From an uncultured Bdellovibrio sp. (GTDB lineage Bacteria; Bdellovibrionota; Bdellovibrionia; Bdellovibrionales; Bdellovibrionaceae), in NCBI GenBank assembly GCA_946480995.1, contig CAMLMF010000163.1, positions 1-6,190 on the forward strand: a DNA stretch of 6,190 bases. Direction: 5' to 3'. Made by a program: the position numbers and the translations under genes. The notes under the pieces were generated by a model. That model made no database searches. It worked only from the letters and a program-made list of their open reading frames with translations, and was not told the origin of the DNA. Positions 5,758 to 6,190 of the stretch are shown here, one piece after another (the stretch's first letter is position 1; every line of letters begins with the position of its first letter).

Positions 5758-6190
5758 TTATTCAGCACATTCCATCTGATCCCAGTGCTGCTTCACAAAA
5801 TCAAGATAGGCTTTGAAAATGTCCGTTGCGGCGCCACAAAGATCTTTGCGACCACGCCCACAAGAGTCTAACTCTTCGCCTAAGTTCAAACGCTTTTCAT
5901 TAACAAATAAAGATGCATATCCCGCTTTATATCTCATCGCGCACTGTTCAGCAGCTGAGCTCGCTGCTTCACAGACACTTGATCCACCTAGGATGGTTTT
6001 AAGTTCCTGCAAGTGTTCTGAGCTTAAGCAACGTTTTTCCAATAATGAGTTCTTGTCATCGACAGCTTGGATTTCGCCGCTATTTACAGAGATCACCAAA
6101 CGGTAAATTTCTCCGGCTTTTTGCTGGACCGAAAAATCATTAACTACATTTGGAATTTCAACATAGGTTACTTTGCCGACGCTCTTGTCG
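5758..6190 (-). CDS. Cysteine-rich protein of unknown function, C-terminal part
   Basis: The minus-strand frame is open from the window edge (first whole codon ends at 6189) to a TAA at 5760-5758, giving 143 visible residues without any start that looks genuine, so the gene begins beyond the window. A TTG at 6099 could be mistaken for the start, but the sequence before it reads as protein (VTYVEIPNVVNDFSVQQKAGEI) and no ribosome site precedes it. The N-terminal half of the visible part looks like beta strands, the rest helical. Six cysteines (KRCL, SVCE, EQCA, DSCG, DLCG, MECAE) are confined to the last 95 residues or so and could form three disulfides, suggesting an exported or periplasmic protein. 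I do not recognise a family. It ends 34 bp before its own terminator, so it is not co-transcribed with the propeller gene. Confidence 0.8.
   Translation of the reverse strand, partial: DKSVGKVTYVEIPNVVNDFSVQQKAGEIYRLVISVNSGEIQAVDDKNSLLEKRCLSSEHLQELKTILGGSSVCEAASSAAEQCAMRYKAGYASLFVNEKRLNLGEELDSCGRGRKDLCGAATDIFKAYLDFVKQHWDQMECAE

Noticed and set aside
5813..6106. Plus-strand open frame opposite the cysteine-rich gene
   Set aside because: No ribosome site or family pattern, and the minus frame is open to the window edge and followed by a proper terminator.

Overview
The window holds six protein-coding loci, two clear terminators and some structured intergenic DNA. It looks like ordinary chromosome from a Gram-negative bacterium of moderate GC. 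Nothing in it indicates a phage, plasmid, transposon, CRISPR array, tRNA or rRNA. Linkage of recX to alaS recalls the proteobacterial recA-recX-alaS order. Overall style (short intergenic gaps, A-tract/GCGCTC hairpin terminators, secreted repeat proteins) would fit a Bdellovibrio-like deltaproteobacterium, but that placement is inference and not proven by the sequence.

Left part (1-4576, plus strand). A non-coding leader (1-178) contains two strong inverted repeats. It is followed by a compact three-gene run: a membrane-anchored metallophosphoesterase (179-1321), recX (1345-1809) and alaS (1796 onward, overlapping the end of recX). The run ends at a perfect 14-bp-stem terminator at 4541-4576. 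The alaS frame is broken near 3386-3402. The first 538 codons carry the aminoacylation and tRNA-recognition domains; the following 369 codons, in another frame, carry the zinc-binding editing site and the C-Ala domain. The two frames meet at a GTGA stop/start overlap. A missing base (real mutation or sequencing/assembly error) is the simplest explanation, because restoring one G gives a seamless protein of about 907 residues.

Right part (4577-6190, minus strand). A convergent gene (5525-4596) encodes a secreted protein of six tandem repeats of about 44 residues, of the DUF346/PLL-lectin beta-propeller type. It has its own strong ribosome binding site, shares the bidirectional terminator with alaS, and is bracketed by two terminators that share an identical 14-nt arm. 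Upstream of it lies the 3' end of another minus-strand gene (6190-5758), a cysteine-rich protein of unknown function whose start is outside the window.

Functionally the window joins housekeeping genes (RecA modulation, tRNA-Ala charging and proofreading) to two probably exported accessory proteins. The points most worth following are the split alaS, the six-repeat propeller protein, and the 21-bp dyad in front of the operon.
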